A stretch of 64,000 nucleotides of DNA, from positions 310,001 through 374,000 of the forward strand of contig JAVYIG010000408.1 of NCBI GenBank assembly GCA_035222895.1, read 5' to 3'. The DNA is from Strongylocentrotus droebachiensis (Eukaryota; Echinodermata; Echinoidea; Camarodonta; Strongylocentrotidae). The position numbers and the translations under genes were made by a program. A model generated the notes under the pieces. It saw only the letters and a program-made list of their open reading frames with translations, searched no databases and was not told the DNA's origin. Shown in pieces: positions 36,511 through 50,004 of this stretch; positions within the stretch are counted from its first letter, which is position 1; every line of letters begins with the position of its first letter.

Positions 36511-37482
36511 TTACATTGAGCAGTGTTGCGGATTTAGGGGGTCTCCAAGGCAGGAAAAGTGCGCGAAAGGGGGGTTCAGAAATGTTGGCAGCCTTGAGAG
36601 AGGGGGTGCTTTCAAAGGGAGGGACAGTGCATATGCGTACCCTAAATATAAACACTGAGTGCATTATGGAAACGTTGTATCATCCGCTCAATCTGACTTG
36701 CGTGCATAGAACAAATCAGCATTTTCCCATGATGAAAAAGTGAAGTTTTCTAAAATATGCGTTTCTTACCAGCATTGGGGCGCCCGGAAGTCACTCGGGT
36801 AACATTTCATAAAGTATAATATAAAAAGACCATATGCAAATTTTCTGTACTTTCGTCGGAAAAAATACATTTATCCAGCACAATGTCGTCTCTTTTTGCG
36901 TTGGAGAATAGCAAATAGCGAGTTTCAATCACACTTTGGCCGCTCTCGCAAGCTCTCACTCGTTTCACTGTTGTCAAGCGACTTTGGGGCAAGCGGTTAA
37001 TGAAAATACTTATCTTTAGCTTTCTTCTGGTATTAAACTTGTTTTGATTGATTGTATAATTTTGTCGGAATAAAGGAAACAAAAATGCTCGACCAATAAC
37101 TTATCAGCGTCTGAATTGACCTTTTGACCTTGAATTCCCTGATGCAAGCGCAATAATGACGTCATCTTCGCTAAATCGGTGTCTTCTATCGTAAAATGCG
37201 ACACTTTCTCATTGTTTATACATCTTTTGTTAATTATTAGTAAGATATAACATATTTGTTTCTGATATCACTGAAGTTTTGGGTTTTATTTAATGAGTAA
37301 TTTTAAAATAAGAGCCATTTTACTGTTTTAATTTACTGGATCGTACCATTAAAGTCGCAGGGTAGAAAGATGCATTTTCCAACCGCGCCAAATTTTATTT
37401 ACGTTCCGACATTCTGTTAAATGGGTTCGTGTTGTTAAGATTAAGAATCCACTGCTTTCTGCTCCAACAAACGTTCACATGC

Positions 37483-37787
37483 GGAGTCGTTTATCAACTA
37501 AATTATTCAAATTTATGGATGCTTCCTTGCTTCCCAGGTGTTTGTGTTGCTGTTGAATCATTTTATTCACCTGCTATCATTCTTTGTACTCCAATTGTCA
37601 GAACGCAAATATCATTTTGGTTTTATAGTTTCATCGGAGTCGTTTATCAACTATATGTATTCAAATTTATGAATGCTTCCTCCCCAGGTGTTTGTGGTGT
37701 TTAATGCATTTCATTCACCTGTTATTATTCTTTGTTCTCCAATTGTTCGAATACAAAATGCATTTTGGTTTTATAGTTTCATGCAAT
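37483..37787. repeat. Two-copy tandem repeat, 153-bp period
   Basis: GGAGTCGTTTATCAACTA begins units at 37483 and 37636. Both contain CCCAGGTGTTTGTG, ATTCACCTG, TTGG, TTTTATAGTTTCAT. Confidence 0.9.
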
Positions 37788-38014
37788 AAGTAAGTCAATA
37801 AAAGAGTATGTTCCGCACAATAAATACAATGTGTGTCCTTATTGTACAATGTAATGTGTCCCCTCATTTTGTAAGAGTTAATTTACCCATTCACATAATG
37901 GAACTACCTGCCCGATGAAGCCAGTGGCCTGTGACCCCTGAGCACTCAACACCGTGTGGGAGTCAGTTTGTGGTCAAATTCTTTTATGAGACATATACAA
38001 GCAAACGTTTTCAT

Positions 38015-38145
38015 ATGGGGGGGCGGGGCGGGAGTGAACACTCCTTTTTTCCATCAACATCCACCCCCCCCCCCCCCCCCCCCCCTCTTGAGCAAAAAAA
38101 AAATGTTTTTACTTTTTTTTTTTGGCCAGGGGTGGGGGGGGGGGG
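38015..38145. repeat. G-run / C-run cluster
   Basis: GGGGGGGCGGGGCGGG, a C-run of about 21 near 38066-38086 and a second G-run near 38132-38144. The G/C runs can pair. No relation to module A words was found. Confidence 0.75.
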
Positions 38146-39064
38146 TCATAGATAAATCACAGATAAAGGGTGTCTTTAAAATTATAAAACACCCCGCCTT
38201 TTAAAAAGGGGGTGTTTGAACTCCAACAACACATCCAAAACTACCCCCACCCCTTCCCTTGATACGCCAATGCAGTAGTATATTAAGATTTTGGAAGTAG
38301 AAGTTATCAAACATTGATTTGAAGACCTATGAAGGTCAATTAACCATGTACAAATACAATTATGCATAAAATATGATAATTAGTGAAGCTAAAACTTACA
38401 TTTTGGAATGAACTATTGCATTTTTTAAAAGAGAGATAATTCTTTCATAATAATACATGCCTGTACATTTTGATATTTCCAGCATCAAGGAAAAATACAA
38501 ATCACAGTTGAAACATTTTGAAATATGATTCTCTTGAGTATAAAAAACATTTGTTATTTCAATTTAGATACAAATCTTTTCCGTTTCTTAATTCGGCCTA
38601 CGTACTAAAGAGCATATGCAAGTTTAATTCTAATGACTTGGTTTCACATGAAATGCTGTTCGAACGGTTGCAAAAAATAATGTAATTGCTCCACAATGAT
38701 ATATTTAAACGATTATTTATAATAATAATTGAGTAGGTCTATATTACAACTACAAGTCTGAAAACTCAACGAAACTGAAGATAACTTCTTCAAAACTCAG
38801 AAGCTAATAAGCTTTATGAATTTGCCTAAATGTGAATTTTTCGTTTATGAATTTTTCAAAATGATTATTGGGACATCTTCAACTTTGATAATGGTCTCGT
38901 AAAATAATAGCGATAGCATGGGTCGACTACAATTCTCAATAATATTCCAGTTTGGATCTATTCTCACCTGACACGTCGTAAACTAAAGAGAGCGCTAGAC
39001 CTTGGGGGCGGGGGAGGGGAGGGGGCGGCGGAGGAGATTGGCACACGGGAAACCGACATTACAT

Positions 39065-39085
39065 GATAGCAGAGAGAGAGAGAGC

Positions 39086-39124
<39 letters not shown>

Positions 39125-39190
39125 GGGGAGAGAGAGAGGGGAGAGAGAGAGAGAGAGAAAAAGAGGGGATTAGAGAGAGATATATGAGAA
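39065..39190. repeat. (GA)n purine tract
   Basis: GA repeats with GGGG interruptions. Confidence 0.95.
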
Positions 39191-39980
39191 AGAGAAGGAG
39201 AAAAAAGATTTTTTAAAGGATGATAATTTATAGGGTAAATGAGTAAAATCGATGAATACAATGTCTTTTTTATACTGATAATTTCATATTATTTGAAATA
39301 TCATTAATATGTAGAAAAGTTGTTTTTCTTTATTTTCTCTTCTTTTTTCTCCCTTTTTTGGTCTTATTATAAGAAAATATTTATGTTAGTTCAGTCAAAT
39401 TCAATTCGATAACAAGATACAAAGTTCAGTCAATATAAAACCAAATTGTCTCTATCGATTTTTTTTTTTGGTGTAAATAAATATATCACCAACAAGAAAA
39501 GCTCCTTGATAGCTAAAAGGCAAGAATCAATCTCATCAGAAATCATGAGAGGGCGCACGTCACAACACCGTAGATCTTAGACGATCAAACTTATCTAACA
39601 GGAAAATGAAAAATGCCAAAAAGTAAATGGGTTGTAGTTTAACATTAGTAGCTGTTGGCTTGTAAAGTGTCTGCCGATAATTAACATTCTTTTAGAAACA
39701 TGATCGAAGTAGTCATCATTATTTATTGTCATCAGTATTATCATGAACCTCTCCTCATCCTCGTCGTTATCATCATCTTTATCAACATCTTTAACCAATT
39801 CTACATAATGACGTACTAAATTATTATAAGTTTAATTGCAAAAACTTTCAGGAAATCAATCAATTTCAGTATACCATGCTATTTGTTAACGTATAATCTC
39901 ATTGTCAAAAGTTGATGAATTTCAAATCAAGAAATCAATAAATGTTAGTATCCTACGCTATTTATTTGATTAGATGTGTA

Positions 39981-41126
39981 CCCAAGACGAAAATCCAATT
40001 GAAACCAATTGAACACCAATTGAAATTTCAATTGGTTTCAATTGGTTTCAATTGGTCTCAATAGGTTTTAACAGGTTTCAATGGGACCTCAGATGTTTTC
40101 AATTGGTCCAGATTGGCCCCATTGGACAAATTGGCCCCATTGGCCCCATTGGCCTAGGCCCCATTAGACTTTAATGGGTCCCCAATTGGTTTCAATTGGT
40201 CCGGATTGGCCCCATTGGACAAATTGGCCCCATTGGCCCCATTGGCCTAGGCCCCATTAGACTTTAATGGGTCCCCAATTGGTTTCAATTGGTCCGGATT
40301 GGCCCCATTGGACAAATTGGACCCATTGGCCTAGGCCCCATTAGACTTCAATGGGTCCCCAATTGGTTTCAATTGGACCAATTGGCCTTAATTTGGACTT
40401 CAATTGGTCCCATTGAAACCAATTGGCCAATTGAAACCAACAAATCTAGGCATCTCATGAATATTCATTATCACTTTACACGTGTCACAGAAAAATAAAT
40501 TTATCATGATTTGTTAAGCAAATTATGACAATGCACATCAATTTTGTGATTTCTATATTCCTTCAGCAATTATTAACCAATAGATTATTTTGTCTGATCA
40601 TGTTACAATTACATTCATGTTTAAGCAATAGATATATTGATTTATATATTGATTATATGATTACTAACCAAGAAACAATATACATATTTAGTATATATAT
40701 TTGTACGAGCCAATGTCAGTTAAATGAAACTCTTGAATTCACTTCAAATGATCTTTGTGATGAAGTTAATGCAAATGAGATTGGGATATACCTAATTGGT
40801 GGACAGTTGCCAATATCGATTATGAAGTATCAATAAATTATCACTGGTTCTTCTAACTGGATCGATTTACCAATTGAATCCCCATTGAATGCCCCCATTG
40901 AATCCCAATTCAATTGGCAATTTGGAGTAAATGGAAAGTGAAACAATGGGTACCCATTGAAACCAATTGGCAATTGGTCCCCAATTTGGAGTAAATGGAA
41001 AGTGAAACAATGGGTACCCATTGAAACCAATTGGCAATTGTTTACCCATTGTTTCACTTTCCATTTACTCCAAATTGGATTCAATGGGGACATTCAATGG
41101 GGATTCAATTGGATTTTCGTCTTGGG
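39981..41126. mobile_element. Mariner-like 1.15-kb element built of CAATTGG palindromes
   Basis: Ends CCCAAGACGAAAATCCAATT and its exact inverse are flanked by TA on both sides (39979-39980, 41127-41128), as Tc1/mariner transposases leave. Inside the left end are many CAATTGG / CCAATTG words and three units of about 96 bp (about 40104, 40200, 40297) with CCCCATTGGACAAATTGG and TTAGACTTTAATGGGTCC. Inside the right end are two direct copies and one inverted copy of GGAGTAAATGGAAAGTGAAA. The centre (about 40440-40840) is ordinary AT-rich sequence. No transposase. Confidence 0.85.
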
Positions 41127-41514
41127 TATTTAAAAAAATAATGTTTAAATTAACGTAACGTATCTCATTGTCAAAAGGTGACGGATTTCAAAAGGTATCG
41201 CAAAAGGCTTTTGAAATTGCCCAGTTGGTAGTCTTTATACTCTACTCTAGCCAATGTCGATATTAGAAAATCTTCACGATCGTGTTAATAAGAGTACATT
41301 ACTCAAAATAATTTTGTGCCCGTATTTTTTTATGGATATGAATTGCTCTAAGTGGACATGATCTAATCTACAGATACAGTAGCATATTATATAAAAGAAC
41401 AAGAAAGATGGAAAACAACAAAATTATACCTGCGTTAGAACGGTTGAACTTCAAATAAGGTAGCATAATCAATGGTTAGGGAAGCCGATAGCTTGAAACA
41501 AGATAAGTTTGACT

Positions 41515-41990
41515 TTTCAAAAAGTGGAAAGAGAGGGAGAGAGGGGGAGAGAGAGAGAGGGGAGAGGGGGGGAGAGAGAGACGGGGAGAGAGAGGGTGAG
41601 AGAGAGAGGGGGAGAGACAGGGTCAGTCAGAGAGGATGAGTGGGAAAGCGTAGAAAGATTGATAATTAGAAAGCCGAGGCAAAAAAAAGGATATAAAGAG
41701 AGAGAGAGAGAGTCAGTCAGTCAGAGAGGATGAGTGAGAAAGCGTAGAAAGATTGATAATTAGAAAGCAGAGGCAAAAAAGGGATATACAGAGAGAAAGA
41801 GAGAGAGAGAGAGAAAGAGATGGAGAGAGAGAGAGAGAGAGATAGAGAGAGAGAGAAAAGTTGACTAGATAGATAGAGAGGGGGGGGGGATAAAAAAAAG
41901 GAGATCGAAAGAGAACAAAACAGCGAAAAGAGAGAGAGGAACAGAGATTTAAAAGAAAGAGAGAGAGAGATAGCGTGGTGGAAAGAAGAT
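41515..41990. repeat. Purine tract with an 80-90-bp tandem duplication
   Basis: (GA)n-rich. The block CAGTCAGAGAGGATGAGTG, GAAAGCGTAGAAAGATTGAT, AATTAGAAAGC occurs at about 41623 and 41717. Confidence 0.9.
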
Positions 41991-42385
41991 TACTTATATT
42001 TCCGTAGGCAAATAATCCACATATTTTGTACAGTGACCAGACCATATAGTAATTTTAGAAAAAGGCGGGATATAGATTTCAGAAATAATACCCTTTTGAG
42101 CAGAGGATAATTGACAAAGAGTTCTCGGGGTGTATTTTGAAGCTGGATGAACATGAATATTTTGTCAAAATATAAACAAGAAGAAGTCATAATACGCCTA
42201 ATAAAAAGATAACTGATATTCCGGAAAAGATCGGGAACGCTTTTTATAGAATACATTTAGCTATGTACAGTATTGTCCCAAGCGTTATATGTTTCGAAAC
42301 TGAACCCATTATCTTACTTACTGGGTGTAAATCAAGTTTTGGTTACAACAAAAATAACTGCTTAAAATAATGTTCTTTACCTGAA

Positions 42386-42415
42386 AAATACCCCCCCCCC
42401 CCCCCCCACCCCCCG
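42386..42415. repeat. C-run
   Basis: Run of C with one A interruption. Confidence 0.9.
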
Positions 42416-42717
42416 AAAATAACTTCCCCCGGTAAATCGTTTGCTGTCACTGATTCGACCACTTTTCTATATACGCGATCGCAGCGGTTTTAACAACAAC
42501 AAAATCACTTTCAATATTAATAAAACTCGGGCAACGTGATTATGTAATTGTAAAGTTCGCACATTATAATAGGTAACGGACAAATAATGCTATTAATAGG
42601 TTGATCTTTCGAGACTCTGTGTGATCTTCTTTTTTTTCTTCAAATAAAACATTTCTTATTGTATAGGCAAGCATAGGCCGTATTGTATTGTATTTTTGAA
42701 AATCATTAATATTCATA

Positions 42718-43395
42718 TTGTCTCCTACTCCTTCCCGACTCCTCCCAATCCGCTCATCATCTCCCCCCCCCCCCCCTGGCTCTTCCTCTCCCCCTCCAAC
42801 ATCCGATTCCTCCTCCTTCACTCTTCCTCCTCTTACTCCTCCTCTTTCTCCCATCCTCTTCCTCGTGCCACTCCTCCTCACCCCCTACTCCACTCATCGT
42901 CTTGGCGCCTCCTCTCCTCCCCCAACATCATTCCTCCTCCTTCCCCTTCCTCCTCTTACTCCTCCTCTTTCTCCCATCCTCTTCCTCGTGCCACTCCTCC
43001 TCATCCCCCTACTCCACTCATCGTCTTGGCGCCTCCTCTCCTCCCCCAACACCATTCCTCCTCCTTCCCTCTTCCTCCTCCTCTTTCTCCCATCCTCTTC
43101 CTCGTGCCACTCCTTTTACTCCACTCATCGTCCACCTCCTCCACCTCCTCCTCTACCCCTCGTCCTCCCCTCCTCCTCCTTCCTCGTCCTCCTCGTCCTC
43201 CACCTCCCGTCCTTTTTTACTCCTCTACTCCTCCCCTCCCCTCCTTCCTCCCTCCTCCTCCTCCTCCTCCTTCTCCTCCTTCTCCTCCTCCTCCTCCTCC
43301 TCCTCCTCCTCCTCCTCCCCTCCTCCTTTACTCCTCTACTCCTCCCCTCCCCTCCTTCCTTCTCTTATTCTCCTTCTCTTCTTTCTTCTCTCCAA
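42718..43395. repeat. 680-bp polypyrimidine tract with tandem units
   Basis: Nearly all C/T on the plus strand. Three direct units of about 110-120 bp (about 42830, 42950, 43075) carry CCCATCCTCTTCCTCGTGCC and CTCATCGTCTTGGCGCC. It ends in a (CTC)n run around 43250-43320. The long frames on the plus strand are repeat artefacts. Confidence 0.92.
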
Positions 43396-43459
43396 ATGTT
43401 CTGATCCATCTCCCTAAAACACAAAAGGATGCGTTTATCAGACCTGAGCTGAACAGAGA

Positions 43460-45120
43460 GCTTCATTTGTGATTGACGATTCTTGTTTTTGTCTTATGGC
43501 AATGATCAGAAACTTGATATCATGTTTACGTTATCATCCCTCCATTTTTAGCAAGATTTTCATTTGTTGTCCAGTCCCGAGGATAAAGTTTTGTTTATAC
43601 TACAAAGTCAGAACAAATATAATATCGACAGTGTACTACAGATCAGAATTCCCATTCATCATACAATTCCGTTTCTGTTTCTGACCACATGGTAAGGTAT
43701 TATTTACGAAACAAATATGACAATATAATAACGGTGATTAAGTGTGAAAACATCATACATAATACAAACGTTAAACCATCACTTGCCTGTGGTTACGTAT
43801 AGGCGTAAATACGAGGTAGAAAATGAAACGAGCCCTGGGAAGAAATTTTGCTTGCCGAAGTTTGGAGGCTCCGAAGGCTATACCAAATTGATCAAGAGAG
43901 TTTATGTTATACTTGGGAGAGATATACAAAATATAAGCATGATAAGAGAGCAACTCATTGCCAGAATATTTGCTAGTTTTTAAATAATATGAGTACTGGG
44001 TGGTTTCTATTCGCCATTATGTTTAGCTTATATTTATGCATTCATACAAATGGACTTCCATTTTGAAATAAAAAATTTGCTCTACGTTATTATTTTTCAT
44101 CCTCGTCAACGACTTGAAAAAACAGTAAATGTACCTAAAACAAGAATTGTGTCGCCCTACTTTTTGTTTATAAGATATTTGCTTGATCTACTGTTATTGC
44201 GTGATTTATTTGATTTATTCATTTTTGTATTTATTTATTTATTTATTTATTAATCTATTTACTTATTTATACCTTCATTTATTCACTTCTGTACTTATTT
44301 TGTTTTCTTTCTTTCTTTCTTACTTGTGTTTTTATTCCTTTCTTGACTTATTTATCAATTTATTTAGTTATTCGTTTATTTATTTAACATTTACATTTTA
44401 TAGCTACATACTAGGTAATTACTTTATTTAATGTTTTTGTTTGCTTGTTTGCTACTCATTTTGTTACCCTCGCTTCTCATCCGCAAAGGTGACTAGTGGT
44501 CGTGGAAAAACCTCCTCGGCAGATTTTATCGTGAATAATTTTTAGAATTCGATATGCCGTCTGAATTATTGATGAGATTCCGGGGCCTGTACTTTTCTGA
44601 CCGTTAAAAAAGATTATCTCTTCGACGGATGAAAAAATCAGTAAGCATACTTCCTCCTCTCAATGCACTATTATCACCACAGCTGTGTGAGATTGACTTC
44701 ATAAGGGCGGGAATGATCGCTACTTGGCGGGAAAAAAATTATCGGTTTTCAGGTCATCGAAATGTTTAACTTTTCTCCGGATTATACTGTATTTTGAGAG
44801 GGCTGCTGAGAATTATAAGGGAAAAGAAGGATTGTAAGAAGGAGATAGGAGACGGCATGGGCTTGTTGATATGTTCTTGTTTGAAATTTTTCGAGGTGGA
44901 ATGTTTGCTCTGAGTTTTGCTTTAATATAGGCATTAATTTTGTTTGTAATTGGCAAAATGTAATTTTAATTGATTTCGAACGGCTCGCGAAGTCGACAAT
45001 GTAAATATGTTTGTCGAATTTCTTTTAGAACTTACAATGTATGCATGCTATGGTATGCATTTAAATAAAGAACAAAAAAAATAAAAAAATTGCATATTGC
45101 CAAATGAATAGTAAATAAAT
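43460..45120. other. AT-rich intergenic sequence
   Basis: Includes a (TTTA)n stretch (44222-44395). A stretch at 44460-44760 is less AT-rich, with GGCGGGAA near 44726 and CACAGCTGTG near 44678, but no gene is supported. Confidence 0.5.
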
Positions 45121-45309
45121 AAATATTAAAAATTAAAAAACGAATAAGTATATAAATGAATAACAAAAGACGGAAACAAATAAAGAAATTGATAAATTAA
45201 TTGATAAAACAAAAAAGCAGGAAAGGAGGATTGAGAGAGGCGATAGAGGAGTAGAGAGAAAAATAACAATGACAGAGATCTGGTAGACACAACGATAAAG
45301 AAAACAAAT

Positions 45310-45530
45310 TAAACATGGAGAGAGAGGGGGAGAGGGGAGAGAGAGAGAGAGAGAGGGGAGGGGGAGAGAGGAAAAGGGAGAGAGAGAAAGAAAGACAGAT
45401 AGAGGGAGAGAGAGAGAGAGGGAGAAAGGGAGAGAGAGAGAGGGGGAAGAGAAGGAGAGAAAGAGTGAGAGAGAGAGAAAGAGGGAGAGAGAGAGAGAGG
45501 GGGAGGGAGGGATCGGGGGGGGGGGGGGTA
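45310..45530. repeat. (GA)n purine tract ending in a G-run
   Basis: GAGAGA with AAAG and GGGG interruptions, G-run at about 45516-45528. Frames across it are spurious. Confidence 0.95.
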
Positions 45531-45984
45531 ACATTGAAGGAAGTCATAGAAAAGTGATGGAAACCGTTTGTTTTAGTATTGATATAAATTATACATCATC
45601 GTATATTATGTCTCATAAGGTGAATAACATCAAAACAAAAGGGAAAACAATAAATGCCATTCAAAGAATGAAGGCCCATAGCTATACGGATATTTTCCCC
45701 TCTCTTCGTCTTTATCTTCTTCATCATAATGAAAAATGACTCACTTAATTTCCATTTTCGAGTCTGCTCCTCCAAGAACAAAATACTATTGGCACAATAG
45801 TCGCATATACGTTCAGTGAATTGAATATTTCATTTTCAAGGTCCAGATTCGATAGTTGTAAAGAAGAAACCAGAATAGGCTTAGGGCATTTCCTGTGATT
45901 TATTCACCCTATCTCTCAAGCTCCAATTTTTTTTTATCTTTCTGTACAAACTATTCCCTTTCTCTTCTATCTCTCCTTCTGCCT

Positions 45985-46131
45985 GTATACCCCGCGGGGG
46001 TCATCGTCGAGATGGACGGCATTTATGAACATGACGCCAACCGTCCCCGAGAACATTTCCGTCTCTTCTTGACATTTCCGTATTTTCTCGAACCAAAAAG
46101 GGTATTTCTATGGGGGCCTAGTCGAAGGTGA
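45985..46131 (+). other. Unrecognised open stretch with a donor-like end
   Basis: Frame VIVEMDGIYEHDANRPREHF then RLFLTFPYFLEPKRVFLWGP, ending GTCGAAG|GTGAGTCC. A pyrimidine tract precedes it. The amino-acid mix is not low-complexity, but I recognise no domain. Could be a single exon or chance. Confidence 0.2.
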
Positions 46132-46139
46132 GTCCCCCA

Positions 46140-46975
46140 AACCTCTTAACAGGCCGCCAATATTGTAAGTGTGTTCATGCCAGATTTTAACTTGATTATA
46201 ATGTAAGCATCGGATCCAGAGTCGTTCAGACATGCCGCTATGAACCGCCTCACAAAAACTAAATCAATACAAAGCAAAAACAAAAACAAAAATGACGACA
46301 CCACCACCAACAACAATAACACGCTAATGATGCAACATTTAAAAACATTTTACGTCTATATCAAAGTCGACATGAAAAAAACGTAATATTTGTGACATAA
46401 TCAACCGAACTTTGTATTAAATGTTATCAAAATTGATTTATATTGCGTTACTTAAAAAAAAATGTGAATAATTATATAATTAAACTTTGATGCATCGGAC
46501 AGAATCATTCGAATTCATGAAGTGGTATGGATGCACTCCTAGAGACGATTTACATCTGTGGGGGTTCAGTGATCGATTACATGACGTTTTTTGGAAGTTT
46601 CGTAATTCCGGATTTTCGCTAATTTAAAGGCTCGCTTCTCAAAATATTCAACAACTTGTATGGCTTCATTCATAGCACTCTCAAATGTCGTTGTAACACA
46701 TACATATAGGCAATTAGCACGGAAAAGTTTTCTCTGAAAGCTGTGGTTCTTTTTTCCTTTCTTGAAGGCTTTCATCTGGTTTGAAGAGTTGATTAGAAGT
46801 AGTTCACAATATATCAAGCATTCGTTATCATGGTGTAAACATTTTAATTTTGGGAACTAGAAAATAAAGAAAATGTCTCTGACCGGAATCTCATTTAATT
46901 ATTCCGATTTAAGACTCAATCCATCCTCTCTGTATTCCAATTGTGTATGATTTTTATTTCCGTCAGGAAGAAGAA
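46140..46975. other. AT-rich intergenic sequence
   Basis: Nothing recognised beyond short A-rich runs. Confidence 0.5.
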
Positions 46976-47460
46976 AAGAAGAAGATGACGATGCTGATGA
47001 TGGTAACGTTGGTTATGATGATTATGATGATAAAATGAACAAATATAATGAAAATAAAAAATAATGATAATAATAATAATAAGAAGAAGAATAATATCAA
47101 TAAAATGACGATGATGATGATGATTATAACGATAAGAAGAAGAAGGAGAGAAGAAGAAGAATATGAAGAAGAAGGAGAAGAGGAAGAAGAAGAAGAAGGT
47201 GAAGAAGGAGAAGAAGAAAAAACAGAAGGAGAAAAAGAAAAAGAAGAAAGGAGAGGAAGAAGGAGAAGAAGAAGAAGAAGAAGAAGAAGAAGAAGAAGAA
47301 GAAAAAGAAGAAGAAAAGAAGAAGAACTGGGAAGAAAAGGTAAAATAACGGAAAGGATAATAAAAAGAGAGAGGGAAAGAGAGAGAGAGAGAGAGCGGGT
47401 GTATGTTTTCGCGCGCGCGTGTGTGTGTGCGTGTGTGCGTGTGTGCGTGTGTGTTTAAGA
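46976..47460. repeat. GAT/ATA/GAA purine tract and GT microsatellite
   Basis: GATGATGAT, AATAATAAT, then about 200 bp of (GAA)n-type sequence (47130-47340), (GA)n and (GT)n with CG (47411-47455). Confidence 0.93.
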
Positions 47461-48434
47461 AGAGAAAGCGAGAAATTGTGAGCCAAGAAGAACTAATTAA
47501 GAGTCATGGACATCCACCGGTGCGTCAAAATGTCACAGATGATTCTCTACAAGATATTACAAGATGTTTCTTTCTAAACAACTTTTTTTTTTGTCAGATC
47601 GTTTCTCGTTATGACGAGCTGACAACGGAGCGGAGATTAGTAACTCAAAAAAGAATTGGTAATTTTTTGGCTGAAATGAAACGAATTGTAATGTCCATGT
47701 CAGACCGCCAAATCGACTCCAAACCGATCGATTGGGGGGGGGGGCGGGGGGGCTATGTTAGGTCTGAAGTCTCTCCAGTAGAGCCAGTCTCAATGTTAAC
47801 GGCGATGTTGAATTATGCTGGTTGATAAGTTATAAGTTATTAATCATAAGTTTTATTGGAGGATCTTGCATTCATTTCTACATGAGCCTTGCTTCAATTC
47901 ATTAATAGTCAACAATATTTTTTGAGGGAGGGCCTGCCCTTCAGAAACGCTTATGTTTCAAATTGGCAAGTAGATCGATCACTATAGATTTGTATCGTAA
48001 ATGAAATATCACATCTTTCCATTTTCTCGCAAGTTATTATTCCCATGGGCTGAAGCTCAAAACACTTTGTTTCCAGTATGTGCATGTATTGTATTATCAT
48101 ATTACCTGAAAAATTAATGAAACATTCTGTCATTCTCTAATTCATACGCGTACTCCTATTTCATCAGAAGTCAAGAAACGCTCGGAATCTGACACTAATT
48201 GTGGTTACTTCAGACAAAGGAAAACATAATAAGCTAGAGAACGAAATACAACTATAAACGGTGGCGTAGCAATTGGGTCCATCCGTTGAGGTGGCACTGA
48301 CATTAATCGCAAGTTGCGTGGGGGTGTCCTATCATAGAGTTTTCTTGTGCTTGACATTCTTGCCCTTCGATCCCTTTTCTATATTGGTTCCCGTCTGTCT
48401 GTTTCTTCCCTCTCCCTCTGCCACCATCTACCAC

Positions 48435-48435
48435 C

Positions 48436-48479
<44 letters not shown>

Positions 48480-48559
48480 ATTTCTCCCTCACTTTTATGT
48501 CTCTCTCTGTGTCTCCCTCTGTTTATTTGTCTCTCAGTGTGTTTATGTATGCCTGTCAC

Positions 48560-48606
<47 letters not shown>

Positions 48607-48660
48607 CTCTATCTCTATCTCTTTCTGTGTCTGTCTGTCTCTCTCTCTCTCCCCCTCTTT
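48435..48660. repeat. (CT)n pyrimidine tract
   Basis: Two blocks of (CT)n (about 48438-48475 and 48560-48605) with GTCTCTCTGTG-type interruptions. A G-run lies at about 48699-48707. Confidence 0.93.
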
Positions 48661-48899
48661 CAGTGCTTATGCGTCTCTATATCACTTCCCATTCGATGGG
48701 GGGGGGGCACACACACAAACCCTTACAACCCCTCGTAGCTACACCATGTAGACAGTTAAGAAAAAGGCTACCCCATCCCCCCCCCCCGCGCCCCTTGGGA
48801 CAGGAAGAAAGAAGGAGGCGTAATATCATTACGGTAATTATCACCACCACCGTCCCACAATCCGCCCAAGAGGCAACTTAACTGTATGAAAACGGAATG

Positions 48900-49985
48900 A
48901 ATGCGGAATCGGGACGTCTCGACAAAGGAGCTTGTCATAAAATTACATTATGCACCTTGGTTAAATGTTAGCCGTGTTTTTTCTCACATTAGTACTGTTG
49001 CTTAACATGCTGTTAAATCATTTAGGCCAAGATATTCAAATGTGACTTTTAGAATAACTGTATGAGATTATTTGTTTAAAGAGATATACTAGCATTTCTG
49101 CAAAATAATTGCCGACAGAACCAACTGATTTATAGCACCCCTCCCCAAGAAATGAACAAATTAAACTAATAATAAATAAATGGACCAATGGGTGATAGAT
49201 AGAATTTTAGATGAATAAAAACATTAAATGAATAAACGAATGAATTAATACACACGTAAACCTATGGGCTCTTACAACCAATCCATTAATCGTAGAATAA
49301 ATAAATGGCTGAATAAGTAATTACATATGAAAAACACCTGTGATGACCTAAAGATGGGGGTGATTTGGATGACCCTGATCGTTTGGAGTTATTAGTGTTT
49401 TTTAGAGAGAGGGATATATGGATTGAAACGATTCCTAGCAGAAGACAAATAAGAAGAACAGAAAGAGCAATTAGAAATCGAATAAAAAGAATAGGGAGGT
49501 GGCAAACAAAATAGATTTTTAATCCCTAAATTCGCTATACGTAAGGTATATTCATTGATATATATAAATCATGGATGGGGTGGGGGAGGTCGCAGATAAA
49601 ATCTTTTTTCAATCTGTATTCGAACTCTGACTGCACTCTGAGAGAGAAACAATAACCGGGTAGTGAGATATAAACTGTCATTCCTGACAGTAATGTCTGA
49701 ATTGGCTCAGCAAATAAAGTTTTATATTGGGTGACTTCTCTTTTATGCCCGTATGAATTTCGATGATTTCATTATATGTGGATCAAGATGCACAAATGCA
49801 CAATTATTCTTAGCAGATCAGAAAACTGTTTTTACCTCTTTTTTAAATGTTTGGGAATGCAAATTATGACAGAATTTCATCCCAACTTTTTTTTCTTAGC
49901 CCGAAGATTCAATCTAGGAAGCATCCATCTCATTGGTTAGATAGGACAGTATTCTTCAGGCAAAGCTATGGTAACGAAAACAACA
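48900..49985. other. AT-rich intergenic sequence
   Basis: A weak (AATA/AATG)n region around 49170-49330. No coding signal. Confidence 0.5.
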
Positions 49986-50004
49986 CACTTTCTGATAATC
50001 TACA

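Noticed and set aside
42696..43472. 258-residue Pro/Ser/Leu-rich open frame and its companions in two other frames
   Set aside because: All plus-strand frames of a polypyrimidine tract lack stops; the peptides are translations of CTC/TCC repeats.
47048..47486. Glu/Arg-rich and Leu/Phe-rich long frames
   Set aside because: (GAA)n purine tract open on both strands.
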